Below are positions 28,459-38,693 of a DNA stretch of 64,000 nt, piece after piece. The stretch comes from Nostoc flagelliforme FACHB-838 (GTDB lineage Bacteria; Cyanobacteriota; Cyanobacteriia; Cyanobacteriales; Nostocaceae). Each line of letters begins with the position of its first letter. Within the stretch, counting starts at the first letter, position 1. The position numbers were made by a program, and so were the translations under genes. Under the pieces are notes generated by a model. The model was given only the letters and a program-made list of their open reading frames with translations, had not been told where the DNA came from and searched no databases. The DNA lies in contig NZ_JACJSI010000001.1 in assembly GCF_014698065.1 (NCBI RefSeq), forward strand, positions 124,001 through 188,000, written 5' to 3'.

Positions 28459-30378
28459 TTACAGCTTCGTCCCACACTCAGCACAGAAGTTGTGGGTAGG
28501 AGCATTTTTGGCATTGCAATGACTACAATACACTGGCTCGGCTGCTGCTTTTGGCGGTTGCTTCTGCAAACCGACCATTTGAGCGTTGCTCTTACCAGGG
28601 GCTACCATTGGATAGCAGTTTTCGTCTCTGGTGACGTGGACATTGACAATCACCGGGCCTTTGTGTGCTAGCATTTCGGCGATCGCATCTTTTAATTGAC
28701 TGCGATCGCTAATTACCATACCCTTAATGCCATAGGCTTTTGCCAATAACTCTACGTCTGGCATCCCTACTTCCATGTTTGAGCATGAGTAACGCTCACC
28801 ATAGAAGGCTTGCTGCCACTGGCGCACCATCCCTTGCCAGCCGTTATTGATGATTATTGTCTTGACATTTATCCCATACTGTGCAAGCGTACCAAGTTCT
28901 TGCAAACACATTTGGAAACTGGCATCACCGCTAATACAGATGACTTCTTCATCAGGAAATGCCACTTTCGCGCCCATTGCAGCAGGTAAGCCAAAACCCA
29001 TCGTTCCCAAACCAGCGCTAGAAATCCAGCGCCTTGGGCCATTCTTGAGGAATTGTGCTGCCCACATTTGATGTTGTCCGACATCTGTAGTGTAGTAAGC
29101 CTGGGGTGCTTGGCGGCTGACTTCTACAATCACTTCTTGGGGTGAAATGCTGTCGGGATGCTGCGGCACTATTAGAGGATACTCATCGCGCCAACGGTTA
29201 ACTAAATTTAACCACTCTTGGTTTTGATTAGGTGTAGCCTTAACGCCTGTTTCTTTGCAGCGACGCAACAAATCTACCAAGACGTTCCGCACATCGCCGA
29301 CGATGGGCACTTCAGGAATGCGGTTTTTGCCGACTTCTGCGGGATCGATGTCGATGTGAATTACTTTGGCGCGGGAGGCGAATTCGTCTAACTTGCCTGT
29401 CACGCGATCGTCAAATCTAGCGCCAACGCAAATCAGCAAGTCACAATCACTAACGGCGAAGTTAGCGTAAGCTGTGCCGTGCATCCCCAACATTCCCAAA
29501 GCTAGGGGATGATGTTCGTCAAATGCACCGATCCCCATTAAGGTTGTAGTGACAGGGATATTAAATAATTCAGCTAGTTCTTTGATTTCTTCATGGGCAC
29601 TAGCTGCGATCGCACCACCACCGACATACAGTAGCGGACGGCGGCTTTCAGTAATCAACTGGATGGCAGCATTAATTTGCCGGGGATTTCCCTTCACCGT
29701 GGGACGATAACCGCGTAACTTCACTGAACCTGGTTTTACAGGCACATAGTCAAATTCTTCTAAAGCTACATCTTTGGGGACATCAATCAAAACTGGCCCC
29801 GGACGCCCACTGCTAGCGATGTGGAAGGCTTCGGCAACAATTCGCGCCATATCTTTCGGGTCACGCACTACATAAGAGTGCTTGACGATTGGGAGTGTAA
29901 TCCCGTAAATATCGGTTTCCTGAAACGCATCTGTACCAATCGATGGCCGTGCTACCTGTCCCGTGACTACAATCATCGGGATTGAATCCATGTAGGCGGT
30001 GGCGATGCCTGTCACCAAGTTAGTTGCTCCTGGACCAGAAGTGCCAAAGCATACTCCTACTTTGCCAGTTGCACGGGCGTAACCATCTGCGGCGTGGGCT
30101 GCGCCTTGTTCGTGTCTCACGAGAATGTGCTTCATAGCACCAGTTGCTTCCACCTTATACAGGTCGTCGTAAATTGGTAAAATTGCCCCACCAGGATAAC
30201 CAAAGATATAATCAACGCCGTGGCGATGAAGGCTGTCAAGCAGAGCAAAACCGCCAGATGCACGTTTGGGTACGACTGGGGGGCTAGAAGTACGAGACTG
30301 TTTGTGATTCTCGGTTTGTGGGAGACTAATTGGGGAGAGCGATTCTCCTGCGGAGACAGTTCGTGAACGCACGGTCAA
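28459..30378 (-). CDS. ilvB: Acetolactate synthase large subunit with C-terminal zinc ribbon
   Basis: The 639-residue protein is a thiamine-diphosphate enzyme of branched-chain amino acid synthesis that condenses pyruvate to acetolactate. It has [12 protein letters not shown], the catalytic Glu90 in RHEQGAAH, central FAD-binding sequence, and the ThDP motif beginning GDASF and ending NNGW. A 40-residue N-terminal extension (Ser/Thr-rich) precedes the enzyme. After the usual C-terminus ([13 protein letters not shown]) comes an extra tail with CSHC at 618-621 and CAEC at 632-635, a zinc-ribbon pattern. No small subunit gene is adjacent. Start ATG 30378. Confidence 0.96.
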   Translation of the reverse strand: MTVRSRTVSAGESLSPISLPQTENHKQSRTSSPPVVPKRASGGFALLDSLHRHGVDYIFGYPGGAILPIYDDLYKVEATGAMKHILVRHEQGAAHAADGYARATGKVGVCFGTSGPGATNLVTGIATAYMDSIPMIVVTGQVARPSIGTDAFQETDIYGITLPIVKHSYVVRDPKDMARIVAEAFHIASSGRPGPVLIDVPKDVALEEFDYVPVKPGSVKLRGYRPTVKGNPRQINAAIQLITESRRPLLYVGGGAIAASAHEEIKELAELFNIPVTTTLMGIGAFDEHHPLALGMLGMHGTAYANFAVSDCDLLICVGARFDDRVTGKLDEFASRAKVIHIDIDPAEVGKNRIPEVPIVGDVRNVLVDLLRRCKETGVKATPNQNQEWLNLVNRWRDEYPLIVPQHPDSISPQEVIVEVSRQAPQAYYTTDVGQHQMWAAQFLKNGPRRWISSAGLGTMGFGLPAAMGAKVAFPDEEVICISGDASFQMCLQELGTLAQYGINVKTIIINNGWQGMVRQWQQAFYGERYSCSNMEVGMPDVELLAKAYGIKGMVISDRSQLKDAIAEMLAHKGPVIVNVHVTRDENCYPMVAPGKSNAQMVGLQKQPPKAAAEPVYCSHCNAKNAPTHNFCAECGTKL

Positions 30379-30505
30379 ACCTCAGACTATAAGCTAAAGT
30401 TAATGCTGGATTCTGTATTTAAGATTTCATTTTAATTGAAAACTTCAATCAAAATCTTATTAATTCTTATATTAAATATAAATCTAGGCTATTAGCCTAC
30501 ATTAA

Positions 30506-31768
30506 TTAAATTACGTCTTGCAAGACATTGCGAGTATTTTTCCAAGCCCAAATACCAACAACTACGACAACAATACTCATTGCTACCAGCACAGTTCGCA
30601 AGCCAAGAGCATCAGTTAATGGCCCAGTAATGGCTAGAGGTAAGGCCAGAGCGAGGTTGACGGCATGATTTTGAAAGCCAAACACTTTACCGTGCATGGT
30701 AGACGGTGTTTGCTGTTGAATTAAAGTTTGCATGGGTACGCCAATTAGGGAAGCACCTATACCCAAAACTGCACAGAGTCCTAGTGCCAGTAATAAGTTG
30801 TGCGTAAAAGTAAACACCCCTAAAACTAATGCGATCATCAAAAATCCAATTAAAGGTAAAGGCTTGTGATGCAATTTATCACCCCAGTGACCTAAAATCG
30901 CTGCGCCAAATACCATACCTACGCCTGCTGCTGCCAAGAAAAAGCCAAACTGTTTTTCTTTTAAGCCAAACTCCTCGGCTAATTGAATTGTTAGCACCGT
31001 TAAGGCTGCAAACACACAATATAAGGTTGTCAGTTGCAGCATGGCATTCAATATCAAACGGTTTTTCTTAAGATAGCGCACACTCGCGGTGAATTCGGCC
31101 CAAGGATGATTTGATGTCCTATCTTCCCCTTGAGGGTTGTGTTCTTTAAATTTAATTGGCTGCATGATCCCAGCAGATAATATGTATAATCCACCAACTA
31201 CAACCTCTTGGCCGTATTCTGCTCCTATCAAGTCTTTTGCCAAACTCAAAATCGGCTCTCCTATAGCAAAGCCAACAATTAAAGCTGCCATCATCGTGCT
31301 GCTAAACAGCGCATTGGCTGCTAACAAATTCTCTCGCTTCACCAACAAGGGAATGGCTGCTTGTTCAGCTGGTGCAAAAAACTGCGTCACTGAAGAAATA
31401 GCAAAAGTCAAGATTAACAGAATTAGGAACTCCTTTGGTAAAAAGGGAAGGCAGAGGGTTAACAGCCCACGCACGATATCTGAGCCAACCATAATCAGCT
31501 TTTTTGGCAAGCGGTCAACAAAAATACCACCGGCAGAGCCAAACAAAATTGCTGGTATTGTAAACGACAGCATCAAGGTTGAGTACATTGAGTTTTGTGC
31601 CAACCCAGGAAGCGGTGAGTAGTTTTCCAGCAGAGCAATCATTAAAACGAAGAAGACTTTATCTGCTAACTGGGACACTAATTGCCCAATCCACAGGAGC
31701 ATAAAACCACGGTTTTTTAGCAGTGCGCTAAACCCGTTATTAACAGCAGCCGGTTCAGTTGGAAACAT
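30506..31768 (-). CDS. Major facilitator superfamily transporter
   Basis: The 420-residue protein has about 12 membrane helices and the signature between helices 2 and 3 (GSAGGIFVDRLPKK). The overall pattern resembles the MFS_3 / enterobactin-exporter-like group. The substrate is unknown. Start ATG 31768 (MFPTEPAAVNNG). It lies about 130 bases upstream of the ilvB start on the same strand, and nothing else links the two. Confidence 0.9.
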   Translation of the reverse strand: MFPTEPAAVNNGFSALLKNRGFMLLWIGQLVSQLADKVFFVLMIALLENYSPLPGLAQNSMYSTLMLSFTIPAILFGSAGGIFVDRLPKKLIMVGSDIVRGLLTLCLPFLPKEFLILLILTFAISSVTQFFAPAEQAAIPLLVKRENLLAANALFSSTMMAALIVGFAIGEPILSLAKDLIGAEYGQEVVVGGLYILSAGIMQPIKFKEHNPQGEDRTSNHPWAEFTASVRYLKKNRLILNAMLQLTTLYCVFAALTVLTIQLAEEFGLKEKQFGFFLAAAGVGMVFGAAILGHWGDKLHHKPLPLIGFLMIALVLGVFTFTHNLLLALGLCAVLGIGASLIGVPMQTLIQQQTPSTMHGKVFGFQNHAVNLALALPLAITGPLTDALGLRTVLVAMSIVVVVVGIWAWKNTRNVLQDVI

Positions 31769-31783
31769 TTAGATACTTTGGGT

Positions 31784-31838
31784 AGATGGGGATAGGGGAT
31801 AGGGTATAGGGCATAGGGTATAGGGTATAGGGATAGTT
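31784..31838. repeat. Heptanucleotide repeat (GGGTATA type)
   Basis: Consecutive 7-base units such as GGGTATA, GGGCATA and GGGGATA fill most of the spacer upstream of the MFS gene. Degenerate text-like repeats continue to about 31915. Confidence 0.85.
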
Positions 31839-31924
31839 TTTCTTCACTGTCGCCTGTCACCTGAAACCTGTTCCCTTCATGACTCCTCACTCCTAACTCC
31901 TGTTTACTTACTCCATTGTCCGGA

Positions 31925-32494
31925 TTAATTTGCTTCATAGCGCTTTAACAGCATAAGCAAAAAATCAGTTGCTGTCAGACGACCTTTGGGTGGAATAATT
32001 TCAATGGATGAATCTACCCAGAAGCCTTGTACAATTTGGGGCGATCGCCAGATGAACAAATGATCGACAGCTGGTTCTGCATAGAAGTTATTTTGCCCAC
32101 AACCTAGCAAACAAGAACTCCAATGGGTGAAATAATCATGACTCATCCGATGAATAGGGAAATTACCCTGTAGTGGTACTCCCCATCCATCTATAGCAAT
32201 AAACGCTCTGACACGACCACCCAAAAGTTGCCACAAATGCGCCGCTCCTATTGCCCCAACTACGCCAGCACTAAAGCTAATGAATATAATTGGTGATTCT
32301 AGAGAGTTGATTAGGCGATCGCGCAAAAACTGCAAAATCTGCAAAGCTGATAAACTCGAAAAATCCTTACCCGGAAAAACCAGTATATTAACTTTATTTT
32401 CAGGAATTGAGCCATTATAAATATCTAACCATCCCGATATAAAGGATTGGGTCAAGGCTAGATCGTGCATTCCAGGGCAAATAATGATCTTCAT
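31925..32494 (-). CDS. Alpha/beta hydrolase-like protein
   Basis: The 189-residue protein opens with a beta strand and oxyanion-type loop (IIICPGMHD). It carries a nucleophile-elbow-like FISFSAGVVGA, where the first Gly of GxSxG is Ser (SFSAG), and a late HLF/D region. Family members are lipases or esterases; this small size suggests a lid-less enzyme. ATG 32494 is the only good start. It lies upstream of the MFS gene on the same strand, separated by the heptanucleotide repeat. Confidence 0.7.
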   Translation of the reverse strand: MKIIICPGMHDLALTQSFISGWLDIYNGSIPENKVNILVFPGKDFSSLSALQILQFLRDRLINSLESPIIFISFSAGVVGAIGAAHLWQLLGGRVRAFIAIDGWGVPLQGNFPIHRMSHDYFTHWSSCLLGCGQNNFYAEPAVDHLFIWRSPQIVQGFWVDSSIEIIPPKGRLTATDFLLMLLKRYEAN

Positions 32495-32573
32495 CTATCT
32501 ATGGGTAGCAACTTTCAAAATTATTAATAACCTAAACCTACTACAAGGATCTATTCGCTGTTCACTTTTAGCT

Positions 32574-32679
32574 TAGGGACTTCCAGTTAAAAAAACATCC
32601 TATTATAGGAGTGCAAGTCCTTACGCCCCTACAAATTTACAAATAATTTGGGATGAGTCATTTTTTCCAAGTCCCTTAG
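32574..32679. mobile_element. Candidate MITE with TAGGGACTT ends
   Basis: The left end TTAGGGACTTCCAGTT (32574) and the right end, read on the other strand TAAGGGACTTGGAAAAAA (32679), are imperfect inverted copies, with CATCC further inside on both arms. The 106-bp unit has no coding capacity. Left-end-like copies occur at about 5302 and 33427, suggesting a dispersed family. Confidence 0.65.
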
Positions 32680-33486
32680 TTCAGCAATTTGAAGCTTGTG
32701 CTTTGCCTCGGGCTGATTAGAAGCAGACTGACCAAGCAAAACCGTAAAAGGCAAATAAAGAGGACTAAAATGTGACAGTAGATGAAGGGAAGATTATAAA
32801 TAACTTATAGTTATAAATAAAACTTAATTAATCGTAAAATCAGATAATTTAGTCTAAAAATATTCAAATGAAGGGATGATGCCTTGTGTCATTCCTTAGT
32901 GCGAATCGCTAATTTCAATTTTAGAGTTTGAATTTGCTTCAGGAACTGCACCTATCGCAATTGAGAGAACATTAGTTAAGTCTGCCACTAGTTTTGTAAC
33001 TCTCTGCAAGCAATGTTTAAGTTGTTTTGCATATAATATATTTGGAAAGTCTTAGTTAAAAAAATGTTGGAATAAATCATACAAGACTGGATCTCAAATT
33101 TACAATTAATATATGTAACAATTACTAGTAAAGTTAAGAAATAAAGCCCATAAAGAAATAAGTAGGCGTAAATATTTGCAGTTGGGATAAGACAGAAGAC
33201 AGGAGCCAGGAGGCAAGAACAAAGAGAGTTATCGCTTAATTTATCTTTATTAGCTAGCTTTATTTAGCTTTATTGTGCCGTAACTAATTTTTAAAGACTG
33301 GCAAGTGCTTTTTTTAGCTTATCTCTTTGTATTAGCAATTAGACTGCTAGGCTGTGTTTTCTAACTACTCTTTTAGCCTGGTAACTTTTTAGTTAATCCT
33401 AAATTTCCCTTCAAAAGAGACAGCCTAGGGATTTCCAGTGAAGAAACGCGAACGTATGGCCGCACAGATATTTATTGATGTCAACT
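32680..33486. other. Gene-free AT-rich region
   Basis: No coding frame, RNA or strong hairpin was recognised. A weak MITE-like end (GTCTTAGTTAAAAAAATGTT) occurs at about 33047, and an AGGAGCCAGGAGGCAAGAAC-type short repeat at about 33200. Confidence 0.4.
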
Positions 33487-33656
33487 TAAGCTCGTCCCGT
33501 AGGGAAGGAGTATGCAGACTCGCTCTAAGCATTCGCGTAGTCTCTCTAAGAGTTGCTATGCCGAAGGCGTTGCCTCTCGTAGAGAAGGCTTTACGCTGCG
33601 CTACCCGCTTTTTAGTGACGCTCGTAGACTTGCTACCACTGCGCTATCAAAATTAA
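33487..33656. repeat. Cluster of Nostoc-type palindromic repeats
   Basis: The stretch is built of interleaved GCGTAGTCTCTC, GTTGCTATGCCGAAGGCG, CTCTCGTAGAGAAGGC and similar pieces that form short stems. Open frames crossing it (33438-33656 and 33512-33829) are repeat translations and not accepted as genes. The sequence from 33657 to 33900 includes the promoter region of the next gene. Confidence 0.65.
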
Positions 33657-33900
33657 TTCTGTTGGTGGTAGCGAGGCGTTTAGCCCTAATTTCTTGGGAA
33701 GCTCCAGACTTTAGACAGATTAATAAGAATGTTTTTATCTATACACTAACAATCAAAGTATGTCTTTTGATGTATTATTTTGATTTCCACACCTTTCCTA
33801 TCCCCCTAGATGGGATAATGAATTACTAGTATGGGAAAATGTGCAAACTATTCCCTAACTCCAAATCTCTCTGCACTCTGGTTATATCGAGGAACTCATT

Positions 33901-35016
33901 GTGGTTGCCACGCCGGAAAAAGTACAACATAGTCACGAGCATCTATCAGGTAAAGACCGTGTAGCCGTATTGCTCATGGGCTACGGCGAAGTCGAAAGCT
34001 ACGAAGATTTCGCCAACTATAACGAACAGGCTTTAAATCTACTGACAGCAAAATTCGCTCCGGTGCCAACCTGGATTTATCCCCCCCTGGCAAAGCTTTT
34101 GGCGCTATTTGACCGCCACGAGTGGGGACACACACACCATGATTTTATCTCCCCACACAATGCCATCTTTGAACAGCAGCGTGCTGGCATTGAAAAGCAA
34201 TTACAAGAAAAATGGGGTGATAAGGTTCAAGTTTTCAAAGCTTTTAACTTCTGCGCCCCTTTTCTACCTAATCAAGTCCTAGCAGAAGTCAAAAACCAAG
34301 GCTTCGAGAAGCTACTAATCTACCCACTGCTGGTTGTTGATTCTATTTTTACCAGTGGTATTGCGATCGAGCAAGTTAACAATGCTCTCGTTGAATTGGC
34401 TGATGGTGAAGAACACTGGGTTAAAGCACAGCGCTACATTCCTTCTTTCTTCAACGAACCAGCTTACATCGATTTGATGGCTCATCTGGTTGAGGAGAAA
34501 ATTGCTGAGTTAGGCGCAGCTTATCTACCTTCTCAAATCGGTATTGTGCTAATGAACCACGGCTGTCCTCATAAAGCTAAAGGCTTTACTTCTGGAATTG
34601 CCGAAAGTGAAGCAATGTACGATTTAGTTCGGGATAAGTTGATTAACCGCTATCCGTTAATCTCAGTGGGTTGGCTTAATCATGATACGCCCCTAATTGA
34701 TTGGACACAGCCAAATGCAGAGCAAGCGGCAAATAACCTGATTCAACTGGGTGCAAAAGTGGTAATTTTTATGCCAATTGGCTTTGCCACAGAAAACCAC
34801 GAAACTTTATTGGATGTACACCATATCATCCATGCTTTAGAGAAACAGCATCCTGGTACGAACTACGTGCAAATGGCTTGCGTCAACGATCATCCAGAAT
34901 TTTTGGCAATGGTAGCCCAATGGGCTGATGCTCATATTGCAGAGTTGTTGTCAGAGCAAGCTTTGGCAGTTAATCCCCAACTCGCTGGAGATCATCACCA
35001 CCACCATCATCATTAA
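33901..35016 (+). CDS. Ferrochelatase-family protein with natural C-terminal polyhistidine tail
   Basis: The 371-residue protein has the class II chelatase two-lobe fold pattern: N-terminal VAVLLMGYGEVES, a second-lobe start GIVLMNHGCPHK with the position of the metal-binding His, and FMPIGFATENHETLLDV, matching the ferrochelatase EH-ET block with its Glu. Ferrochelatases insert iron into protoporphyrin; this is not the usual cyanobacterial HemH with a chlorophyll-binding tail, so the substrate may differ. It ends GDHHHHHHH. GTG 33901 is the start, with GAGGA at 33889-33893. The N-terminal half has further His clusters (HEWGHTHHDF). Confidence 0.85.
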   Translation: MVATPEKVQHSHEHLSGKDRVAVLLMGYGEVESYEDFANYNEQALNLLTAKFAPVPTWIYPPLAKLLALFDRHEWGHTHHDFISPHNAIFEQQRAGIEKQLQEKWGDKVQVFKAFNFCAPFLPNQVLAEVKNQGFEKLLIYPLLVVDSIFTSGIAIEQVNNALVELADGEEHWVKAQRYIPSFFNEPAYIDLMAHLVEEKIAELGAAYLPSQIGIVLMNHGCPHKAKGFTSGIAESEAMYDLVRDKLINRYPLISVGWLNHDTPLIDWTQPNAEQAANNLIQLGAKVVIFMPIGFATENHETLLDVHHIIHALEKQHPGTNYVQMACVNDHPEFLAMVAQWADAHIAELLSEQALAVNPQLAGDHHHHHHH

Positions 35017-35061
35017 CGTGCATCGTTGAGAAAGGCACACGGATAATTAAGTTTAGTTTTA

Positions 35062-35089
35062 TAGGGTGGGCAAAATTTTGCTCACCCTA
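35062..35089 (+). terminator. Hairpin after the ferrochelatase-family gene
   Basis: TAGGGTGGGCAAAA pairs with TTTTGCTCACCCTA (35062-35089) with one mismatch. It sits 46 bases downstream of the stop and is a plausible transcript end, though the sequence is also a common Nostoc repeat. The remaining spacer to 35446 holds no gene. Confidence 0.5.
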
Positions 35090-35405
35090 CATAGTTTGAC
35101 TATTCATCAGCAAGAAGTTACAAGCATTGTCTTTAGCTCAGGTGCGATTCGTTCAGTCAAAACCCGATTTTCAGGGAAAAGACTGCCTTTAGTAGAGTAA
35201 CCCTATAGGGTAGAGTTCGCACTTTAATCCTCTACTACAGCACCTCCGGCAGCTATGAGGTACATCATTAAAACTGAAAAGTATGCTAATAGAGGGGCAA
35301 GGAAAAAACTGTACTGCATAATAGCGGGAAGCGCTGTAATGGCATAGTATGTCAAGCTCGTTTTGAGGGTTTGTAGTAAGCACTTTAGTGATTAGAAAAT
35401 TAAAA

Positions 35406-35423
35406 TAAGGACTAAAGTCCTTA
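35406..35423. repeat. Palindrome TAAGGACTAAAGTCCTTA, copy 1
   Basis: Perfect 8-bp stem with a 2-base spacer, followed by CTATGAACTTGC. A near-identical block (CTAGGAACTTGC after the palindrome) occurs at 47236-47259. Both copies lie just downstream of minus-strand genes. Confidence 0.8.
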
Positions 35424-35446
35424 CTATGAACTTGCCCACCTTAGAA

Positions 35447-35992
35447 CTAATTTACACCCCGTAGCTTGCGAGTGTTATCAACTAAACTCTGAGCAAATTG
35501 GTCAAATCTTTGGGAGAGTTTCTCATCTAGCAGCTTGCCTTCAGGACTGAACGCACCCCAAGCTTGTCCGATCGCAATTTGTTCTGGAATCACCCAACCA
35601 TGCACCCAACGCACAATTAGCCGTAGGTCGTTTAGGGCATTACTGTTAGGCTGGCCACCTAAGACGCTAATCAATCCTGTTACCTTATCAGACAGTTGCT
35701 CAAAGCTCATCAAATCTAGAGCATTTTTTAGGACACCACTAACGCTACCATGATACTCAGGTGTAGCTAAAATTAATCCATCAGCCTGACTAACTGTATT
35801 CTGTAACCGCTGAACATCTGGGTACTCTGGGTACTCTTTTGCACCAGTGCAAAACGGTAGCTGCAACTGCCGTAAATCAAGAATTTCTACCTCTGCACCG
35901 AGGGCTTCTACCCTTTGCACTGCTAACTCTAAAGCAAGCTGGGTATAAGAATTTGCTCTTAAACTACCACCAATACCAATAATTCTCACCAT
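35447..35992 (-). CDS. NADPH-dependent FMN reductase
   Basis: The 181-residue flavodoxin-like protein has the phosphate-binding loop GIGGSLRANSYT (about 6-17) and the flavin-contact motif ATPEYHGSVSGVLKNALD (about 76-93), as in the azoreductase/quinone reductase family. It reduces FMN or quinone-type substrates with NADPH. The stop is followed by the palindromic repeat. Start ATG 35992. It is a single gene divergent from ftsH. Confidence 0.92.
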   Translation of the reverse strand: MVRIIGIGGSLRANSYTQLALELAVQRVEALGAEVEILDLRQLQLPFCTGAKEYPEYPDVQRLQNTVSQADGLILATPEYHGSVSGVLKNALDLMSFEQLSDKVTGLISVLGGQPNSNALNDLRLIVRWVHGWVIPEQIAIGQAWGAFSPEGKLLDEKLSQRFDQFAQSLVDNTRKLRGVN

Positions 35993-36575
35993 AATTAACC
36001 TACAAACTATTAACTAGCTACTATCATCAGATTTCTTGAAAAACGGAATCGTTATGACTATGTTTATATTAGCGATTTGTGTCAGAGTGTGTCAAATTAA
36101 TATCTATTGGGGACTCGGAACTGGGGAATAAAGTTCTTAACTCTGGCTATCTCTTACGAATGCTTAGTCTTAAGTATTACGCCGTAAGTTTCCTAGTGAT
36201 TCGGAGTACCAAATTCGTGGTGGGATATTAAGGCGGGTGATGAGGATTGGATAAGGATAGTTCAGCATCTGCATAAATTTAGATACAGGACTTTGCAACT
36301 AAATGAGGTATAGAACCAAGGATTCACAAATCAAATTATTCTTCCTTCTGCCTCCTGCCTCAAAATCAGTGACTTTGTACCTTATGTAAAAGAAAACTGC
36401 TGTAATGACCCAGGTTGCTTAACTTCATGGAATAGCCGGAATAAATTTGGGAATGATTTTGTGTGGAAGTTAGACTAGATAAGAAAAGTGTAATTTCCAG
36501 TTATTACAATTTTTGATAGAAGAATAGGCATAAAACCGTAGCTCAACTTGTGCCAGCAGACAAAGGGTAATTATT
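35993..36575. other. Divergent intergenic region upstream of ftsH
   Basis: About 580 bases separate the divergent FMN reductase and ftsH starts, so both promoters should lie here. No repeat array, RNA or small gene could be recognised. The immediate ftsH leader carries AAAGGGTAA at 36563-36571, a usable ribosome-binding site. Confidence 0.4.
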
Positions 36576-38486
36576 ATGACAAATTTGGGAAAAAAACCAT
36601 TGATAAAAAGGCAGTCCTCAAAACGTGGTGCTTGGGTTGGTGCGTTGGCAAAGCCCGTCGTAGGCATCGCTGCTAGTTTGATTATGTTGCCAGGAATTTT
36701 CGCCAGTACTCCTGTCATGGCACAAAAAGCAGAAACCACCTCTCTAAATTACGGCGACTTGATCAAGAAAGCGAAGGCAGGAGAAATCCAAAAAGTAGAG
36801 CTTGACGAAACCGAACAGCTAGCAAGGGTTTATCTTAAGGGGCAAAAAGATGATACACCACCGCAACAGGTGAGACTTTTAGCCCAAAACACAGAGTTAA
36901 TTAACATTCTTAAAGAAAAGAATGTTGATTTTGGTGAGGTTTCCTCTGCTAATAGTCGAGCGGCTGTTGGACTGTTGATCAATCTCATGTGGATTTTGCC
37001 ACTGGTGGCTTTAATGCTATTGTTCCTCCGGCGCTCTACTAATGCTTCTAGCCAAGCGATGAATTTTGGCAAATCTAAAGCTCGCTTCCAAATGGAGGCA
37101 AAAACTGGAGTGAAATTTGAAGATGTCGCCGGGGTTGAAGAAGCTAAAGAAGACCTCGAAGAAGTTGTTACTTTCCTGAAACAGCCAGAAAGATTTACGG
37201 CTGTAGGCGCACGGATTCCCAAAGGAGTGCTGTTAATTGGCCCTCCTGGTACTGGTAAAACTTTACTAGCAAAAGCGATCGCAGGTGAAGCAGGTGTACC
37301 ATTCTTCAGTATTTCCGGTTCCGAATTCGTGGAAATGTTCGTCGGTGTGGGTGCATCTCGCGTGCGTGACCTCTTCAAAAAAGCCAAAGAGAATGCCCCT
37401 TGCCTAATATTTATCGATGAAATTGACGCAGTAGGTAGACAACGGGGCGCTGGTATCGGTGGCGGTAACGACGAGCGCGAACAAACCCTCAACCAACTAC
37501 TCACCGAAATGGATGGTTTTGAAGGTAACACAGGCATCATTATTATTGCTGCCACTAACCGCCCAGATGTTTTAGATGCAGCCTTGCTCAGACCAGGACG
37601 CTTTGACAGACAAGTGATGGTGGATGCACCGGATCTTAAAGGACGACTAGAAATTTTGAAAGTCCACGCTCGGAATAAGAAAATTGATCCTAGCGTATCA
37701 TTAGAGGCGATCGCTCGCCGCACTCCTGGTTTTACTGGCGCAGACTTAGCCAACTTACTCAACGAAGCCGCCATTCTCACTGCAAGAAGGCGCAAAGAAG
37801 CTGTCACCATTTTAGAAATTGATGCTGCTGTAGATCGAGTTGTTGCGGGTATGGAAGGTACTGCCTTAGTAGACAGCAAGAGCAAGCGCTTGATTGCCTA
37901 TCATGAAGTTGGACATGCTTTAGTGGGCACATTGCTCAAAGAGCATGACCCTGTGCAGAAAGTTACATTAATTCCACGGGGACAAGCACTAGGATTAACT
38001 TGGTTTACTCCCAACGAAGAACAGGGGTTAATTTCCCGTTCCCAACTCAAAGCTAGGATTACAGCTACTTTGGGTGGTCGCGCCGCCGAGGAAATCGTTT
38101 TTGGTAAGCCAGAAGTGACCACAGGTGCAAGCAATGATTTGCAACAGGTGACAGGGATGGCACGGCAGATGGTGACACGCTTCGGAATGTCAGAATTAGG
38201 TCCATTGTCTTTGGAAAATCAGAGTGCAGAGGTATTTTTAGGACGCGACTGGATGAATAAATCAGACTATTCTGAGGAAATTGCCGCCAAAATTGATTCA
38301 CAAGTGCGTGAAATTGTTAGCAATTCTTACATCAAGGCAAAAGAACTGTTGCAAGAAAACCGCGTAGTTTTAGAACGTTTAGTAGATTTGTTAGTAGAAC
38401 AAGAAACAATTGAAGGTGATTCATTCCGCAACATTGTTGCTGATAATGTTCAGGTAGGCGGTGAACAATTGGCTGTACTTCATTAG
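36576..38486 (+). CDS. ftsH: ATP-dependent zinc metalloprotease FtsH
   Basis: The 636-residue protein is a membrane-anchored AAA protease that degrades damaged membrane and soluble proteins, in cyanobacteria including photosystem II D1. A first hydrophobic segment (about 26-48, ending ASTPVMAQ, signal-like) and a second helix (about 131-151) flank the lumenal or periplasmic part. The AAA domain has Walker A GPPGTGKT (222-229), Walker B LIFIDEID and the second region of homology [20 protein letters not shown]. The protease domain has HEVGH (443-447). Length is normal. A strong terminator follows. Confidence 0.97.
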   Translation: MTNLGKKPLIKRQSSKRGAWVGALAKPVVGIAASLIMLPGIFASTPVMAQKAETTSLNYGDLIKKAKAGEIQKVELDETEQLARVYLKGQKDDTPPQQVRLLAQNTELINILKEKNVDFGEVSSANSRAAVGLLINLMWILPLVALMLLFLRRSTNASSQAMNFGKSKARFQMEAKTGVKFEDVAGVEEAKEDLEEVVTFLKQPERFTAVGARIPKGVLLIGPPGTGKTLLAKAIAGEAGVPFFSISGSEFVEMFVGVGASRVRDLFKKAKENAPCLIFIDEIDAVGRQRGAGIGGGNDEREQTLNQLLTEMDGFEGNTGIIIIAATNRPDVLDAALLRPGRFDRQVMVDAPDLKGRLEILKVHARNKKIDPSVSLEAIARRTPGFTGADLANLLNEAAILTARRRKEAVTILEIDAAVDRVVAGMEGTALVDSKSKRLIAYHEVGHALVGTLLKEHDPVQKVTLIPRGQALGLTWFTPNEEQGLISRSQLKARITATLGGRAAEEIVFGKPEVTTGASNDLQQVTGMARQMVTRFGMSELGPLSLENQSAEVFLGRDWMNKSDYSEEIAAKIDSQVREIVSNSYIKAKELLQENRVVLERLVDLLVEQETIEGDSFRNIVADNVQVGGEQLAVLH

Positions 38487-38541
38487 AGAATAGGCAAAAG
38501 TCAATAGTCTATCAACTTTAAATTAAAAACCCAAAGGATCA

Positions 38542-38577
38542 GATTCCCGACTTATTAAAAAAGTCGGGAATCTTTTT
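38542..38577 (+). terminator. Intrinsic terminator of ftsH
   Basis: GATTCCCGACTT (38542-38553) and AAGTCGGGAATC (38561-38572) form a perfect 12-bp stem with a 7-base loop, followed by TTTTT. Confidence 0.93.
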
Positions 38578-38693
38578 GAAAAAAATCAGAAGGCTACCTC
38601 AGCCTTTCCAGAAAGTAGCACAGATAAAGTCTTGCCACTGCAAAGCTTGCGCTATTGTATTATATATACCCAAGCAATGTACTACAAGTGGAT

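Noticed and set aside
33438-33829. Two overlapping plus-strand frames of 72 and 105 codons
   Set aside because: They are translations of palindromic repeats; no start signal or protein-like pattern.
36830-37885. 351-codon minus-strand frame inside ftsH
   Set aside because: Antisense of a highly conserved gene, serine-rich from codon bias; no domain.
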